NCBI RefSeq assembly: GCF_028561755.1
Contig: NZ_JAQQTD010000001.1
Span: 124,001-188,000 of the forward strand
Reading direction: 5' to 3'
DNA length: 64,000 bases
Source: Altibacter sp. HG106
GTDB lineage: Bacteria > Bacteroidota > Bacteroidia > Flavobacteriales > Flavobacteriaceae
The notes under the pieces are model-generated. The model was not told where the DNA came from, did not search any database, and worked only from the letters and a program-made list of their open reading frames with translations. Positions 26,065 to 35,247 of this stretch are shown in pieces. Each line of letters opens with the position of its first letter. The first letter of the stretch is position 1. A program made the position numbers and the translations under genes.

Positions 26065-26580
26065 CTATAAATAGCGTTCGTGAATAACCTTCAAGTGCGA
26101 CAATTCGTGACCTGAAATTAAATATCCCGCTGCACGGACAGATAAGGGGGCTCCACTTGCCTGACCCAACTGTTGTAATTGATCTTGAGAAAAGGAAGTA
26201 AAAAGTCGGGTTGTTTCTGCTCTCACTCCTTCATATTCGGAAAGCAGTGAGGCCGTGGTGCGCGCTTCCACGTTACTATGCGTAACAAAAGTATCCTGAT
26301 CGAATCCTGGTAAGGGAGTAGCAGGATCTCGTGAAATCCAAAAGGCCCGAAAGGCAAATACGCGTTCGGTTTCAATGAGATGCATCATCATCTCTTTTAA
26401 AGACCACTTCCCGACCGCGTACCGATGTTCCCATTCTTCAGCAGTGAGCGAAGCAAATAGCGAGTATATTTTATCCCTACTCTGTTCCAACTCAAACACA
26501 ATCGTTCCTGCGCCCGTTAACTCAAAATAAGATTGATAAAATGCCCCATATTCGTTAGAAGAGACTTGATTTTTTCTCAT
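26065..26580 (-). CDS. DinB-family metal-binding protein
   Basis: A 171-residue four-helix-bundle protein of the DinB/YfiT type. Three His residues, one in MHLIETE and two in GHELSHLKVIHE, form the predicted metal site. Members act as thiol transferases or hydrolases; its role is unknown. Start placed at ATG 26580 (MRKNQVSSNEYGAFY); a further 10 residues upstream would overlap the Lrp gene. It is likely in one operon with the Lrp/AsnC regulator, 16 bases away. Confidence 0.82.
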   Translation of the reverse strand: MRKNQVSSNEYGAFYQSYFELTGAGTIVFELEQSRDKIYSLFASLTAEEWEHRYAVGKWSLKEMMMHLIETERVFAFRAFWISRDPATPLPGFDQDTFVTHSNVEARTTASLLSEYEGVRAETTRLFTSFSQDQLQQLGQASGAPLSVRAAGYLISGHELSHLKVIHERYL

Positions 26581-26596
26581 ACGCCTAACCGAGTTA

Positions 26597-27079
26597 TTAT
26601 TTGAAATCATTAAAAATGGAATGCATCAAGCGCTTTTTGTCATTAATGCTCTCTTCCAATGAAATCATGGTTTCTGTACGGGTAACTCCCTCAATATCAT
26701 CAATCAAGTAGATAATATCCTTGGCGTGACTGGTATCTCTTGCGCGAATTTTGCAATAGACATTAAATTTTCCAGTGGTGACATGCGCTACCGTAACAAA
26801 AGGTATTTCATTGATTCGCTCCAACACGAATTGTGTTTGAGAGGTTTTATTTAAAAAGATCCCTACATAAGCGATAAAGGAGTATCCCAGCTTTTTATAG
26901 TCCAGTGTTAGCGAAGAGCCGGTAATAATTCCTGCCTCTTCCATTTTTTTTACACGAACATGCACAGTTCCTGCGGAAATTCCTAAGCGTTTTGCAATAT
27001 CAGTAAAGGGAGTTCGTGTATTCTCTATCAACATATCGAGAATCTGATGATCTGTATCGTCTAACTTAAACTTTGCCAT
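26597..27079 (-). CDS. Lrp/AsnC-family transcriptional regulator
   Basis: A 160-residue regulator with an N-terminal HTH (about 1-60: LDDTDHQILDMLIENTRTPFTDIAKRLG) and a C-terminal RAM ligand-binding domain (about 70-150: VAHVTTGKFNVYCKIRA). Lrp-like proteins bind amino acids and control amino-acid metabolism. It may regulate its neighbours, but no operator is proven. Operon with the DinB gene. Confidence 0.93.
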   Translation of the reverse strand: MAKFKLDDTDHQILDMLIENTRTPFTDIAKRLGISAGTVHVRVKKMEEAGIITGSSLTLDYKKLGYSFIAYVGIFLNKTSQTQFVLERINEIPFVTVAHVTTGKFNVYCKIRARDTSHAKDIIYLIDDIEGVTRTETMISLEESINDKKRLMHSIFNDFK

Positions 27080-27129
27080 AACATGAAATTATTCGATACA
27101 AAAATAATTAGTTTGTTTAAATCAATAAG

Positions 27130-28275
27130 TTAAAATGATAAAAAATCTTCAATAGAACCTCCATTTTTATAGGTTAACGTTACGATTTCTTCATTAACGA
27201 AAACGTTTTCGTGAGAATTTATCAATATCTGCTGACCCGCTATATCAATTTCTTTATGCCCTATTAATGGCAAGTCAGGTCCTAAAGCATCCAAATACGG
27301 CACCCAGCGTAACGTCTCTTGATGCAATTCTTCTTTATATTGAATCGCCAGGGAAATCGGGCGCTCATTATTTGAAACCAACGCGTTGCGCAACACCACA
27401 TCTCTATACATTTTATTATTTTCCGGAATATCGAAATAGGCTCGATAGTCAAGATTAGTTGTAACAGAAATCTGAAACAAGGCCAGAAACGCGAAGAATA
27501 CATATTTACGGGTTTCTTCTCGCTGGTAGTCGTTAGGATAATGCCCAGCTTCAAAGAGGATCGTAGGAACGCCTAGCCGCTGAAACGTATCCCCCACACA
27601 ATATTCGTTAAAGGTATCATCATAGCGCCCAATATGTCCTGCCAGGCCTTCAGATAGTGTAGCAGCAATGGTCGCGATGTATTGCATAGATTGTTTCCTA
27701 GACGCAGTGAGCGACCTTTTTTTATTTGCGGCTGGCGCCAGAAAAGACAGCGTAGCCGATTTTGGCCCCGGTAGCCCATAGATGGTACGTTGATCGTGAA
27801 GGTTTAAACACAAATCAGGTTTAAATCGCTCGAAAACCGATCGTAACACCTGGCTTTCAGGCTGTGAACGTTTCTTAGCGTCTCTATTCAAATCTATTTG
27901 ATTCGCGTTCTCACGTGTATATGTTTCAGCCCCATCTGGATTTAACATGGGCAACACGAGTAAGGTATTTTTTTCTAAGAACGAATCAACTGCTGCTTTT
28001 AAATTGCCCGGCGAGTCCAGAAAAGCAAAGAGATCGAAGAGTGCTTTCGTTGTGGTCGATTCATTTCCGTGCATTTGAGACCAGGCTAAAATCTTATTTG
28101 GACCGCTTCCCCAACGTACACTATACAAATTGGCTCCCAATACGGAATGTCCCTCGACCGTCATGGCACAAGTTGCTGACAGTTTTTCTAAGATAGGAAA
28201 GAGGTCAGATAGGGTAATATATCGCCCCGATAAAGAGTTGTTTTTAATGGTGTCGTAAAGATGCTGTAGTTTCAT
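27130..28275 (-). CDS. M14-type zinc carboxypeptidase
   Basis: A 381-residue metallocarboxypeptidase-like enzyme. Start placed at ATG 28275 (MKLQHLYDTIKNN); the longer frame adds 18 unconserved residues. Zinc ligands are HGNE (His and Glu of the HxxE motif at about residue 68) and NLHDQ (second His near 180). A catalytic-Glu candidate is FEAGHYPND. No signal peptide is visible, so it may be cytosolic. It diverges from the XRE regulator, across an upstream region with repeats of GTTTACA. Confidence 0.85.
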   Translation of the reverse strand: MKLQHLYDTIKNNSLSGRYITLSDLFPILEKLSATCAMTVEGHSVLGANLYSVRWGSGPNKILAWSQMHGNESTTTKALFDLFAFLDSPGNLKAAVDSFLEKNTLLVLPMLNPDGAETYTRENANQIDLNRDAKKRSQPESQVLRSVFERFKPDLCLNLHDQRTIYGLPGPKSATLSFLAPAANKKRSLTASRKQSMQYIATIAATLSEGLAGHIGRYDDTFNEYCVGDTFQRLGVPTILFEAGHYPNDYQREETRKYVFFAFLALFQISVTTNLDYRAYFDIPENNKMYRDVVLRNALVSNNERPISLAIQYKEELHQETLRWVPYLDALGPDLPLIGHKEIDIAGQQILINSHENVFVNEEIVTLTYKNGGSIEDFLSF

Positions 28276-28287
28276 ATGGTAGTAACT

Positions 28288-28362
28288 GTTTACAAAGTTA
28301 AACAAGTCAATGTTTACAAATGTACACACACAAATTGTAAAGTATTGGTGCTTGATGTAAAC
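28288..28362. promoter_or_regulatory. Repeated GTTTACA operator-like sites
   Basis: Four copies: GTTTACA at 28288 and 28312 and the inverted TGTAAA(C) at 28336 and 28356. The first three are exactly 24 bases apart, about two helix turns. They lie just upstream of the M14 peptidase gene, around its likely promoters (TAACTTTG at 28293-28300 and TACATTTG at 28317-28324, both on the minus strand). The pattern suggests cooperative binding of a regulator, possibly the adjacent XRE protein. Confidence 0.5.
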
Positions 28363-28492
28363 AAGCGAAAAGACTGACGCTGCGAAAACGTTCTATTCAA
28401 TACATATATCATATATATTATTATTTTTCAGTTAGTTAAATTATCTTAATTAAAGCTTTAATTTTAATAAAAGTAGGGCGTTTTTAGGTTTA

Positions 28493-28524
28493 TTTGTGGG
28501 TGTTTTCAATTTATGTTACATTTG
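28493..28524 (+). promoter_or_regulatory. Promoter for the XRE regulator
   Basis: TTTG (28493-28496) and TACATTTG (28517-28524) spaced 20 bases apart, the full Bacteroidota consensus of -33 and -7. The ATG at 28556 follows 31 bases later. This is the best-matched promoter in the window. Confidence 0.72.
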
Positions 28525-28555
28525 TAATGCCCTTATCAAGCAATGTTGTGTTACA

Positions 28556-28978
28556 ATGGTAAACAGTAAAGAATTTGCGAGTCGGATTGAAAAAATACTA
28601 GAGTTTTACGGACTTTCAGCAACCGCATTTAGTGATGCGATCGACTTCAATCGTTCCACCATATCTCATATTCTCTCAGGAAGAAATAAGCCTAGTTTAG
28701 ATTTTGTGATGAAGGTGGTTCAGGAGTTTCCCGAAGTGGAATTGTATTGGCTTCTGAAAGGAAAAGGTACTTTCCCTCCTTCTGAAATGACAGCTACCCC
28801 TTCTCAACCTGAAACCAATTCAGAAACAAACCCTCCGGATGCCGCTACAACTAACGCTCCTCTTTCGGAGATCGTTAACTCCGCAACAACTGCTGATGCC
28901 CCCGCTGCTACTTCCGAAGCCATCGAAAGAATTGTAGTCTTCTATAAAAACGGCCAATTTAAATCCTACCACCCCTAG
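28556..28978 (+). CDS. XRE-family helix-turn-helix regulator
   Basis: A 140-residue protein with an N-terminal HTH_3 (about 1-65): SATAFSDAIDFNRSTISHIL is the HTH and NKPSLDFVMKVVQEFPEV follows. The rest is a Pro/Thr/Ala-rich tail of low complexity ending in a basic patch. Start at ATG 28556 fits the promoter; an upstream frame extends through the promoter and adds 20 non-conserved residues. Similar short regulators are common in Flavobacteria; target genes are unknown. Confidence 0.85.
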   Translation: MVNSKEFASRIEKILEFYGLSATAFSDAIDFNRSTISHILSGRNKPSLDFVMKVVQEFPEVELYWLLKGKGTFPPSEMTATPSQPETNSETNPPDAATTNAPLSEIVNSATTADAPAATSEAIERIVVFYKNGQFKSYHP

Positions 28979-29002
28979 CGTATTCCTCAATTTTTTCGAC
29001 CT

Positions 29003-29410
29003 TTGAAAAAAAAATCGACCATGCCGCGCTGGTTCCTCTTGCTTACGTTCGCCTTATGTATCGGTTGTTATCAGCCTGAACGCGATTGCAATTCCTTTCG
29101 AACAGGCACCTTCGAGTTCAAAGCAATGGTGGGCACCACTCTCGAAACAACCCGATTTGTTCGAAACGACTCCCTGGAAATCGATTACTTCCGTGGTAGC
29201 GCAGACACGTCGAGCATCCGCTGGATCAATTCATGCGAATACATCGTTACCAAATTGCATCCAAAAGGTCGTTCCGAAGAAAAAGCGATCCACATGAAGA
29301 TTCTCACTACCGATGGGGACACCTATCAATTTGAATACAATATTGTTGGTGAGGATCGAAAGGAAAAAGGCATTGCTACCAAAATAAGTGCTAAGGAACT
29401 TTACCAATAA
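29003..29410 (+). CDS. Small lipoprotein
   Basis: A 135-residue exported lipoprotein with a basic start, hydrophobic core FLLLTFALCIG and a lipobox CIGC. The mature part has MVGTTLETTRF and YIVTKLHPKGRSEEK and looks beta-rich. The start is TTG (29003), giving MKKKSTMPRW; an ATG at 29021 would also work and keeps the signal. Some databases call relatives 'DNA topoisomerase IV', which is not supported: it has no such domain. Followed by terC. Confidence 0.7.
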   Translation: MKKKSTMPRWFLLLTFALCIGCYQPERDCNSFRTGTFEFKAMVGTTLETTRFVRNDSLEIDYFRGSADTSSIRWINSCEYIVTKLHPKGRSEEKAIHMKILTTDGDTYQFEYNIVGEDRKEKGIATKISAKELYQ

Positions 29411-29440
29411 CTTAGTACCTTAGTGTTTCAAATTGTAACT

Positions 29441-30283
29441 ATGTTTGAAATACTAACCTCTCCTGATGCCATCGTCGCATTGCTCACCCTTACCTTCCTT
29501 GAGATCGTTCTGGGCATCGACAACATTATTTTTATATCCCTGGCGTCTAGCAAACTAAAGCCGGAACATCAGAAGAAAGCGGTGAATATCGGACTTCTAA
29601 TGGCGATGGTCATTCGAATTGTGTTGCTCTTCGGAATCTCCTGGCTGGTGGCAATGGAAGCACCGTTTTGGTCCCTTCACCTCTCTTGGCTCGATGTAGG
29701 AGTTAGCGGTCAAGGACTTATCCTCTTTGCGGGCGGACTCTTTCTTCTCTATAAAAGTACTTCTGAAATACACGAAAAGGTAGAAGATAAAGGGCATGAC
29801 GAACGCGAAGTGAAAAAAGCCAGGACGAGTTCACTTACCCGTGCCATCCTTCAAATTTGCTTAATAAACATTGTCTTCTCCTTCGACTCCATTCTAACGG
29901 CGGTTGGAATGACAAACGGTATCGGAAATACGCCTGAAGATGCGCTGATCATTATGGTTATCGCCGTTGTGGTATCGGTCATTATCATGATGGTGTTCGC
30001 TAATCCTGTGGGCCGCTTTGTGAACAAACACCCCACAGTGCAATTACTCGGACTCGCCTTTTTGATCCTTATAGGATTTATGTTAATCGCTGAAGCAGCT
30101 CATCTTTCGCACTTGGTTATCTTTGATCAAGAAGTGGGAACGATTCCAAAAGGCTATTTGTACTTTACGATCGCTTTTTCGCTCTTCATAGAGTTTATAA
30201 ATATGCGGTACCGAAAAAAAACAAGCGATATTGTAACCACGGTTCCCGAAGAAGAAATAACTACCCACACCAAACCATCATAA
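29441..30283 (+). CDS. TerC-family membrane protein
   Basis: A 280-residue inner-membrane protein with about seven helices and the TerC/Alx signature LEIVLGIDNIIFI at the first helix, in which acidic residues lie within the membrane. Start at ATG 29441 rather than the GTG at 29423. TerC proteins have been linked to metal export (manganese) and tellurite resistance; no ter cluster is nearby, so a metal-homeostasis or membrane role is more likely. The next gene starts 1 base later. Confidence 0.9.
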   Translation: MFEILTSPDAIVALLTLTFLEIVLGIDNIIFISLASSKLKPEHQKKAVNIGLLMAMVIRIVLLFGISWLVAMEAPFWSLHLSWLDVGVSGQGLILFAGGLFLLYKSTSEIHEKVEDKGHDEREVKKARTSSLTRAILQICLINIVFSFDSILTAVGMTNGIGNTPEDALIIMVIAVVVSVIIMMVFANPVGRFVNKHPTVQLLGLAFLILIGFMLIAEAAHLSHLVIFDQEVGTIPKGYLYFTIAFSLFIEFINMRYRKKTSDIVTTVPEEEITTHTKPS

Positions 30284-30284
30284 T

Positions 30285-30485
30285 ATGCAAGACAAACAAA
30301 CGGCAATGCGTAACGCGAAACTCATGTTGATCGCCGGGATCGTATTTCTTATTTTGGGAATTTACTTTTTAGTGAGTGATGCCGAAGGCGGTGCCCCGAA
30401 TTGGTACTATTGGATCGGACTCATACTGCTGGGAGATTTATTCATAATATTCGGAATTAGAGGGTTAAAGAAAACAAAGAGATGA
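30285..30485 (+). CDS. Small membrane protein, two helices
   Basis: A 66-residue protein with two hydrophobic segments (about 12-30 and 42-58) separated by a short acidic loop, and a basic C-terminus. No known domain. It lies 1 base after terC and 4-base overlapping with the esterase, so it is within the same operon. Confidence 0.62.
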   Translation: MQDKQTAMRNAKLMLIAGIVFLILGIYFLVSDAEGGAPNWYYWIGLILLGDLFIIFGIRGLKKTKR

Positions 30486-32098
30486 AGCGTCTTAAAAAAG
30501 AATATATCAGCACCTTAATAGTATTAATGGGAGTCATTTTTACCACTGAAATATCCAAGGGATATTCACAATCGCAGTACGGTTTCAATGTACAAACCAC
30601 AGTTGATAAAGGTACCCTTGAAGGTACCTACGATACCCAGACCAATATTCAGAAATACTTGGGCGTTCCTTACGCGAAGCCTCCGGTAGATGAATTGCGC
30701 TGGAAGGCTCCGCAACCACTTGAATCATGGGAAGGAGTGAAAGAGGCAAAGGCATTCGGCCCTAGAGCGATTCAAGCCCCGGTGTTCGACGACATGCGTT
30801 TCCGATCGGATGGCATGTCTGAAGATTGTCTGTACCTTAACATTTGGACCCCGACAACCAAAACTAGCTCCCCATTACCCGTGCTCGTCTATTTTTATGG
30901 TGGTGGTTATGTGGCAGGCGATGGCTCAGAATACCGCTACGATGGGGAAAATATGGCGAAGGAAGGAATTGTTGTAGTGACTGTGAATTACCGACTCAAT
31001 ATATACGGATTTTTTGCGCACCCGCAACTCAGTTCGGAGTCTCCCAACAAGGCCTCTGGAAATTATGGGTTAATCGATCAACACGCCGCATTGCAGTGGG
31101 TTCAACAAAATATAGCTGCCTTTGGAGGGGATCCTTCTAAGGTGACGATTGCTGGGGAATCGGCCGGAAGTATTTCAGTAAGCTACCAAATGGCTTCTCC
31201 GCTGTCTAAAGACCTTATTGCCGGTGCTATTGGAGAAAGCGGTGCTGGCATTCACCCTACACTAGCCCCTGTTTCCTTGTCTGATGCCGAACAAATGGGC
31301 GTGCAATTTGTGGCCAACGCCGGTTATGAAGATTTCGATGAATTTCGAAAGGCGTCAACCAAAGAGATTTATGAGGCCTATCTTGCTTCCAAGCGCTTCG
31401 GATTTCCGGTCGTATTAGATAACTATTTTCTGCATGCTACTCTTCCGGAGATTTTTCAGAATAGAGATCAGGCGCAGATACCCTTGTTGCTGGGATGGAA
31501 CTCTGCCGAAATCCCAGGCATGGGAGTGATGCAAGGCATGCCGTATACTGCGGAAAATTATTTGCAACGCCTTCAAGATTTATATCCTGAAAAATACAAG
31601 GAAGTCTTGAATTTATATCCCACCGGCACCAAGGACGTCATAGAACGCTCGGCCACTGCCCTAGCCTCCGATCGATTTATTGCGTATAGCACCTGGAAAT
31701 GGTTCGATCTGCATCGAAAACACAGCGATGCCCCGGTATTCCGATATTTGTATAGTAAAAAATTGCCAACCCAAAGTGCTGAAAACACCTTTGGTTTTCA
31801 ACCTATTGGCGCCCCTCACGCGTGTGAAATTCCGTATGCTATGGGAAATCTGGCAATAGATGATTCGCATCAATGGACCGAAGAAGACTATCAAGTGTCT
31901 AACACCATGCAAACCTATTTTGCCAATTTTATCAAAAATGGAGACCCGAATGGCGAAGGGGTACCTACGTGGCCTGCTTCTGAAGCAACCAGTATCAGTC
32001 CAAAAATCATGAATATTAATACGGTTTCAAAGTCAGAGAATGCCAAAAATGATGATCGGTATCGCTTTTTGGACGCCCAATACGGCAACAAAAAGTAA
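30482..32098 (+). CDS. Type-B carboxylesterase
   Basis: A 538-residue secreted alpha/beta-hydrolase. The N-terminal signal (ISTLIVLMGVIFTTEISKG) suggests export. Motifs: YLGVPYAKPP, oxyanion-hole GGGY, nucleophile GESAGS (Ser near residue 229), acid in GWNSAEIPG and His in GAPHACEIP. It should hydrolyse ester bonds; substrate unknown. It converges with mscL with only 6 bases between stops and no terminator. Confidence 0.9.
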   Translation: MKRLKKEYISTLIVLMGVIFTTEISKGYSQSQYGFNVQTTVDKGTLEGTYDTQTNIQKYLGVPYAKPPVDELRWKAPQPLESWEGVKEAKAFGPRAIQAPVFDDMRFRSDGMSEDCLYLNIWTPTTKTSSPLPVLVYFYGGGYVAGDGSEYRYDGENMAKEGIVVVTVNYRLNIYGFFAHPQLSSESPNKASGNYGLIDQHAALQWVQQNIAAFGGDPSKVTIAGESAGSISVSYQMASPLSKDLIAGAIGESGAGIHPTLAPVSLSDAEQMGVQFVANAGYEDFDEFRKASTKEIYEAYLASKRFGFPVVLDNYFLHATLPEIFQNRDQAQIPLLLGWNSAEIPGMGVMQGMPYTAENYLQRLQDLYPEKYKEVLNLYPTGTKDVIERSATALASDRFIAYSTWKWFDLHRKHSDAPVFRYLYSKKLPTQSAENTFGFQPIGAPHACEIPYAMGNLAIDDSHQWTEEDYQVSNTMQTYFANFIKNGDPNGEGVPTWPASEATSISPKIMNINTVSKSENAKNDDRYRFLDAQYGNKK

Positions 32099-32104
32099 TC
32101 TAAC

Positions 32105-32536
32105 CTATTTATCTTTCTTCTGAAGAAGTTGATTCTGTTGCTCAAGTAGTTGTTCTATATTAGACAGCAGCTCTATATTCTTGGGAGTTTCAACGGCTTT
32201 GTTTTTAGGATCTTCTGCCTTTTGTTTAAAGCGATTCATAAATTTGATCACAATAAAAATGGTGAGGGCAATGATCAAAAAGTCGATAAGCACACTAATC
32301 AATTCGCCGTAGCCAATGGCTACCTCATCAGCAGCTTCGGAAGCCGCGCGTAGTACGTATTTACGATCAACGAAGTTAACCCCGTCGGTGAGCAAACTCA
32401 AGGGAGGCATAACCACCTTTTTCACCAAGGTATTTACCACATTATTGAACGCCGTACCGATGATGATCCCCACCGCCATGTCGACCACATTGCCTTTGAT
32501 GGCAAAATCTTTAAATTCCTGAATAAATGATCGCAT
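32105..32536 (-). CDS. mscL: Large-conductance mechanosensitive channel
   Basis: Releases solutes when hypo-osmotic shock tenses the membrane; homopentameric. The 143-residue protein starts with IQEFKDFAIKGNVVDMAVGIIIG, the gating TM1 with Gly-rich packing, and has TM2 around 80-98 followed by a charged C-terminal helical bundle. It is 5 bases after parC, suggesting transcription with parE-parC. Confidence 0.96.
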   Translation of the reverse strand: MRSFIQEFKDFAIKGNVVDMAVGIIIGTAFNNVVNTLVKKVVMPPLSLLTDGVNFVDRKYVLRAASEAADEVAIGYGELISVLIDFLIIALTIFIVIKFMNRFKQKAEDPKNKAVETPKNIELLSNIEQLLEQQNQLLQKKDK

Positions 32537-32541
32537 GGGCC

Positions 32542-35244
32542 TTAAAATAAACTGGTTTGTCCTTCTCCCTCATCATGCCTAGCGGTACCTCCCCCATCTG
32601 ATGAAGCCTCAGAAGAAGTTCCTTCCTGAGCATTGTTTTCAGCCTCAACCGATTCCTCATCAACGACGTCTATTTCTTCAGCAGGAACAGGTTCGGGAGC
32701 CTCATAGGGTAAGGGAGAAAGAGCGTTGATCTCAAGTACTTTATCTTTGGTCAATTGATTGCCCATGGCCGTGATTCCTTTTACCGCAATAAATTCCTCT
32801 AAGTTCACCTCCAAATTATCTTTTCGATCTTTGTTGCGTTCTTTCACGAATACTACCTCAGCCATAGGGCGGTGATCGGTAAACACACGCTCCAGATACG
32901 AATCGGTGTGCTCTGTGAGGATATTCTCTTCCCGATCTGGGTTCTCAATTAAAAAGCGTTTTACATAAAACAGCTCTTTCTCTCCTTCCCAATAAATAGC
33001 AGAAATAGGTTTTTTAGGCTCCCATTTTTCCAGAACAATGATGTCATCTTCATCAAAACGAAGCGTAAGTTCCGGGATGATAGTTTTTACGGTTCCATCT
33101 TGTTTAATGATCAACAATCGATCTTCACTGGTAAATTCTCCCATCAGCTCTCCGCGATTGTCCACATTAAGTCGCTGTACGGTATCATCAAACCATATTT
33201 TTCGAGGCTTGAGAGTGGACAGCCCTTTTTCTTTCAGTTCGATACGTTTTACGGCATACTTGGTCACGATATTTCCTTTAGAACGCCGTCCTTTCACCAG
33301 AATATCGGCAAAGTCTAGGTCCCATTTAAGCTTTTTAATGCTTCCGGATTGCCGCAAATGAACGGTCACGATCTCAGCTTCCCCATTAGTGTTTGCCGTG
33401 AAATACCACACCTTCGAGCCTTTACTACCGTTGGTCATGTCGTATTCTCGGTCGCGGGTCACCGAAGTGACGGCAAAGCGCTTGACATAGGTCGCGCCAC
33501 GTGCTCCATCCCTATAGATCATGTTGTAGATGGTGCGTTTGTCCTTCTTCTTAAAGATCGCTACGTGTATGATGTTCTTACCGACGAAGGTTTTAGTATC
33601 TACTTTGGTGACCATCATCTTCCCGTCTTCTGTGAACACAATCACATCGTCTATATCGCTACAATCGGTTACATACTCATCCTTTCGTAAACTCGTACCC
33701 ACAAAACCTTCTTCGCGATTAACGTAAAGCTTGGTGTTTCGAATGACTACCTTCGACTTTTGGATTTCGTCAAAAATGCGAATCTCTGCTTTCCGCTCTT
33801 TGCCCGCTCCGTACTCTTTCTTCAAACGCTTAAAGTAGTCAATAGCAAATTCGATCAAATGAGCCAAGTGATGTTTTACTTCAGCAATCTGCGCTTCAAG
33901 CGCTTCAATTTTTTGTTGTGCCTTATCAATATCGAATTTAGAGATCCGTTTAATGCGAATTTCTGTCAAACGAACAATATCCTCTTCGGTCACCTCACGT
34001 TTCAAGTGCTTGATATGCGGCTGAAGGCCGTTGTCAATAGCCGCAATAACCCCTTCCCAGGTTTCTTCTTCCTCGATATCCCGATAGATTCTATTTTCGA
34101 TGAAGATGCGCTCTAAGGAAGCGAAATGCCACTGTTCCTCCAGTTCATTCAGCTTGATGTCCAGCTCCTGCTTCAGTAATTCTACCGTAAGATCGGTAGA
34201 GCGACGGAGCATTTCAGAAACTCCGATAAACAACGGCTTATTGTCTTCAATAACACAGCCCAACGGAGAAATAGACGTCTCGCAATTGGTAAAAGCATAA
34301 AGCGCGTCTATGGTCTTATCGGGTGATATTCCGCTAGGAATATGCACCAGAATTTCTACCTCCGCTGCCGTGTTATCTTCAATTCTTTTAATTTTAATTT
34401 TTCCCTTATCGTTCGCCTTTAGAATCGAATCGATTAGGCTACTCGTGGTGGTTCCAAAAGGAATTTCAGTAATCACCAGCGTATTTTTATCCTGCTGAAG
34501 GATTCTTGCCCTGCTTCTTATCTTCCCTCCTCTTAATCCATCGTTGTAATTGGTGGCATCCATAATGCCACCGGTAGGAAAATCAGGTACTAGTTGAAAG
34601 CGCTTCCCTTGCAAGTGCTTGATGGACGCTTCGATCAATTCCAAGAAATTGTGCGGAAGCACTTTTGTCGAAAGCCCTACGGCAATTCCCTCGGCCCCTT
34701 GCGCTAACAATAACGGGAATTTCACCGGCAGATTGATCGGCTCCTTTTTTCGGCCATCGTAGGACGCTTGCCACTCGGTTACCTTTGGGTTAAAAACTAC
34801 ATCGAGCGCAAACTTAGATAATCTGGCTTCAATGTAACGCGAAGCGGCGGCACTATCTCCCGTATAGACATTACCCCAGTTTCCCTGGGTATCGATCAAT
34901 AGGTCCTTTTGCCCAATTTGCACCATCGCATCAGCAATACTCGCATCTCCGTGTGGGTGGTATTGCATGGTATGCCCAACGATATTCGCCACTTTATTAT
35001 AGCGACCGTCATCCAGATCCTTCATAGAATGCATAATGCGCCGCTGTACAGGTTTAAACCCGTCTTCTATCGCCGGTACGGCGCGTTCCAGAATTACGTA
35101 ACTGGCGTAATCCAAGAACCACTCACGGTACATGCCGGTGACTCGGGTAATTGTTTCTTCGGTAGACGGGTCTTCTTCTAACCCTTCTTGTTCTTTGGGG
35201 TCCATATCCGGATCCAATGGCTCGTTCGTGTTTTCGTCGCTCAT
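32542..35244 (-). CDS. parC: DNA topoisomerase IV subunit A
   Basis: Cuts and rejoins DNA to unlink daughter chromosomes. The 900-residue protein has the winged-helix and tower domains and the catalytic Tyr in AAASRYIEARLS (about residue 140). The C-terminal half carries the beta-pinwheel repeats that bind DNA and ends in an acidic tail. Its partner parE is just upstream (3 bases), which favours ParC over GyrA. Confidence 0.93.
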   Translation of the reverse strand: MSDENTNEPLDPDMDPKEQEGLEEDPSTEETITRVTGMYREWFLDYASYVILERAVPAIEDGFKPVQRRIMHSMKDLDDGRYNKVANIVGHTMQYHPHGDASIADAMVQIGQKDLLIDTQGNWGNVYTGDSAAASRYIEARLSKFALDVVFNPKVTEWQASYDGRKKEPINLPVKFPLLLAQGAEGIAVGLSTKVLPHNFLELIEASIKHLQGKRFQLVPDFPTGGIMDATNYNDGLRGGKIRSRARILQQDKNTLVITEIPFGTTTSSLIDSILKANDKGKIKIKRIEDNTAAEVEILVHIPSGISPDKTIDALYAFTNCETSISPLGCVIEDNKPLFIGVSEMLRRSTDLTVELLKQELDIKLNELEEQWHFASLERIFIENRIYRDIEEEETWEGVIAAIDNGLQPHIKHLKREVTEEDIVRLTEIRIKRISKFDIDKAQQKIEALEAQIAEVKHHLAHLIEFAIDYFKRLKKEYGAGKERKAEIRIFDEIQKSKVVIRNTKLYVNREEGFVGTSLRKDEYVTDCSDIDDVIVFTEDGKMMVTKVDTKTFVGKNIIHVAIFKKKDKRTIYNMIYRDGARGATYVKRFAVTSVTRDREYDMTNGSKGSKVWYFTANTNGEAEIVTVHLRQSGSIKKLKWDLDFADILVKGRRSKGNIVTKYAVKRIELKEKGLSTLKPRKIWFDDTVQRLNVDNRGELMGEFTSEDRLLIIKQDGTVKTIIPELTLRFDEDDIIVLEKWEPKKPISAIYWEGEKELFYVKRFLIENPDREENILTEHTDSYLERVFTDHRPMAEVVFVKERNKDRKDNLEVNLEEFIAVKGITAMGNQLTKDKVLEINALSPLPYEAPEPVPAEEIDVVDEESVEAENNAQEGTSSEASSDGGGTARHDEGEGQTSLF

Positions 35245-35247
35245 GAG

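Noticed and set aside
28384-28490. AT-rich stretch considered as a replication origin
   Set aside because: There are no DnaA-box-like repeats and no dnaA or other origin genes nearby. It is simply a promoter-rich intergenic region.
29003-29410. Naming this small lipoprotein 'DNA topoisomerase IV'
   Set aside because: The protein is a 135-residue lipoprotein with no topoisomerase domain. True topoisomerase IV subunits are at 32542-37098.
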